Assembly: GCA_948896875.1 (NCBI GenBank)
Contig: CAQUWW010000153.1
Span: forward strand, 1 to 6,975
Source: an uncultured Acetatifactor sp.
GTDB lineage: Bacteria; Bacillota; Clostridia; Lachnospirales; Lachnospiraceae
Direction: 5' to 3'
DNA: 6,975 bases
The notes under the pieces are model-generated. The model had not been told where the DNA came from. It searched no databases and saw nothing but the letters and a program-made list of their open reading frames with translations. Made by a program: the position numbers and the translations under genes. Positions within the stretch are counted from its first letter, which is position 1. The number at the start of each line of letters is the position of its first letter. Below are positions 5,976-6,975 of the stretch, in pieces.

Positions 5976-6975
5976 ATGTTGAAACGTTTTGTACAGTACT
6001 ATAAACCCCACAAGAAGATGCTTGCTCTGGATATGCTGGCATCTCTGCTCATCTCGGTCATCGGAATGGTATATCCTATTGTGACCAACAAAATGTTGAA
6101 TATCTACATCCCGGAAAAAATGTATTCCACCATTGTCATCGCCGGCCTGATCGTGCTGGCCCTGTACATAGTCCGCATGCTTCTGCGCTATTTCGTGCAG
6201 TATTACGGCCATCTGATCGGCGTACAGATGCAGTCTCAGATGCGGCAGGATCTGTTCGCTCATCTGGAAAAACAGCCCTTCAGCTTTTTCGACAATCATG
6301 AGACCGGTCGTATTATGACCCGGATCACCAGCGATTTGTTTGAGGTCTGTGAGCTGGCCCATCATGGTCCCGAAAATCTGCTGATCAGTTCCGTGATGAT
6401 CCTTTTGTCCTTCACCTATCTGTTTATGATCGATCCGATTCTGACGCTGATCATCTTCGCCTGTGTGCCAATTCTGGTGGTGGTTACGCTATACTTCCGC
6501 CGGGCTATGAGCCGCGCCTTTGACGACCGCCGAAAAAGCAATGCCACCATCAATGCCGCCGTCGAAAGCAGCGTGACCGGAATCCGTGTGACCAAAGCCT
6601 ACACCAACAGTGAACGGGAAGTGGAAAAGTTTAAGGAAGGAGACCGACAGTTTGTGGATGCGTCCCGCCGGGCCTATCATGCCATGGCCCAGTTCCACTC
6701 CTCCACTTCCTTTGTGACAGACATTTTTAATGTGTTTATCCTGATTGCAGGCGGTCTGTTTCTGTATGCGGGCAGGATTTCCTTCGGCGATTATTCCCCT
6801 TTCATCGTTTCCGTAAACCTGTTCATCAATCCGGTAAACACGCTCATCGGTTTCATGGAACAGTTCCAGAACGGTGTCAGCGGTTTCAAACGTTTTGTGG
6901 AGATCATGGAAGAAGAGCCGGAAAAAGATGCCCCGAATGCAAAAGAGCTGAAAAATGTTCAGGGTGTCATTGAAT
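5976..6975 (+). CDS. ABC exporter, membrane domain (fused ATPase half beyond window edge)
   Basis: The frame opens with ATG at 5976 (MLKRFVQYYKPHKKM) and is still open after 333 codons at the window edge. It is the type I ABC exporter membrane domain (MsbA/multidrug-like): six hydrophobic segments at about 15-37, 53-77, 133-152, 154-175, 247-266 and 274-294. The coupling-loop motif FFDNHETGRIMTRITSD is at 104-120, and the second coupling region ESSVTGIRVTKAYTNSEREV is at 197-216. The sequence stops in the linker just before the nucleotide-binding domain, so Walker A, the signature motif and Walker B are not visible. The family normally has that domain fused (about 570-600 residues in total). 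It follows the ArsR-type gene by 4 bases, with AAAGGA at 5959-5964 inside the end of that gene as a likely ribosome binding site (11-base spacing). Substrate unknown; drug, peptide, lipid or metal-complex export are all possible. A second half-transporter gene may follow, as many such exporters are heterodimers. Confidence 0.9.
   Translation, partial: MLKRFVQYYKPHKKMLALDMLASLLISVIGMVYPIVTNKMLNIYIPEKMYSTIVIAGLIVLALYIVRMLLRYFVQYYGHLIGVQMQSQMRQDLFAHLEKQPFSFFDNHETGRIMTRITSDLFEVCELAHHGPENLLISSVMILLSFTYLFMIDPILTLIIFACVPILVVVTLYFRRAMSRAFDDRRKSNATINAAVESSVTGIRVTKAYTNSEREVEKFKEGDRQFVDASRRAYHAMAQFHSSTSFVTDIFNVFILIAGGLFLYAGRISFGDYSPFIVSVNLFINPVNTLIGFMEQFQNGVSGFKRFVEIMEEEPEKDAPNAKELKNVQGVIE

Overview
The window looks like chromosomal DNA from an anaerobic Firmicute of the class Clostridia, most likely a Lachnospiraceae-type gut bacterium. 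This rests on a PolC-type (Gram-positive) replicative polymerase, the ispG-polC gene pair, strong GGAGG-type ribosome binding sites, moderate GC content, and the style of the NhaC-type antiporter and ArsR/ABC protein sequences. The assignment is an inference from protein character; no search was run.

Left part (1-5397, all on the minus strand, so read from right to left). An NhaC-family Na+/H+ antiporter (5397-3904) is followed after 80 bases by ispG (3823-2771), the [4Fe-4S] enzyme of the penultimate MEP-pathway step. ispG then overlaps the start of polC by an ATGA junction. polC runs off the left edge with 924 codons present: N-terminal domain, low-complexity linker, OB fold, and a PHP domain with an inserted DEDD 3'-5' exonuclease. 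The polymerase palm, fingers and C-terminal parts lie outside the window. A sigma-A-like promoter lies just before the antiporter gene. I see no convincing terminator or second promoter between antiporter and ispG, so all three genes may be co-transcribed.

Middle (5398-5611) is an AT-rich divergent intergenic region. It carries the antiporter promoter on the minus strand, a promoter with a perfect TATAAT on the plus strand, and a 28-bp near-perfect inverted repeat overlapping the -35 of the plus-strand promoter. The repeat is a good operator candidate for the adjacent regulator.

Right part (5612-6975, plus strand). A 119-residue ArsR-family winged-helix regulator with a GTG start and a cysteine-rich C-terminal tail is followed after 4 bases by an ABC exporter. 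The exporter is cut by the right edge after its six-helix membrane domain. The pair looks like a self-regulated efflux operon whose inducer is unknown.

Most of the window is conserved housekeeping sequence. I found no mobile element, CRISPR array, RNA gene or clearly new system. The most interesting parts are the ArsR/ABC unit with its putative operator and Cys tail, the antiporter placed directly before ispG-polC, and the long low-complexity linker in PolC.
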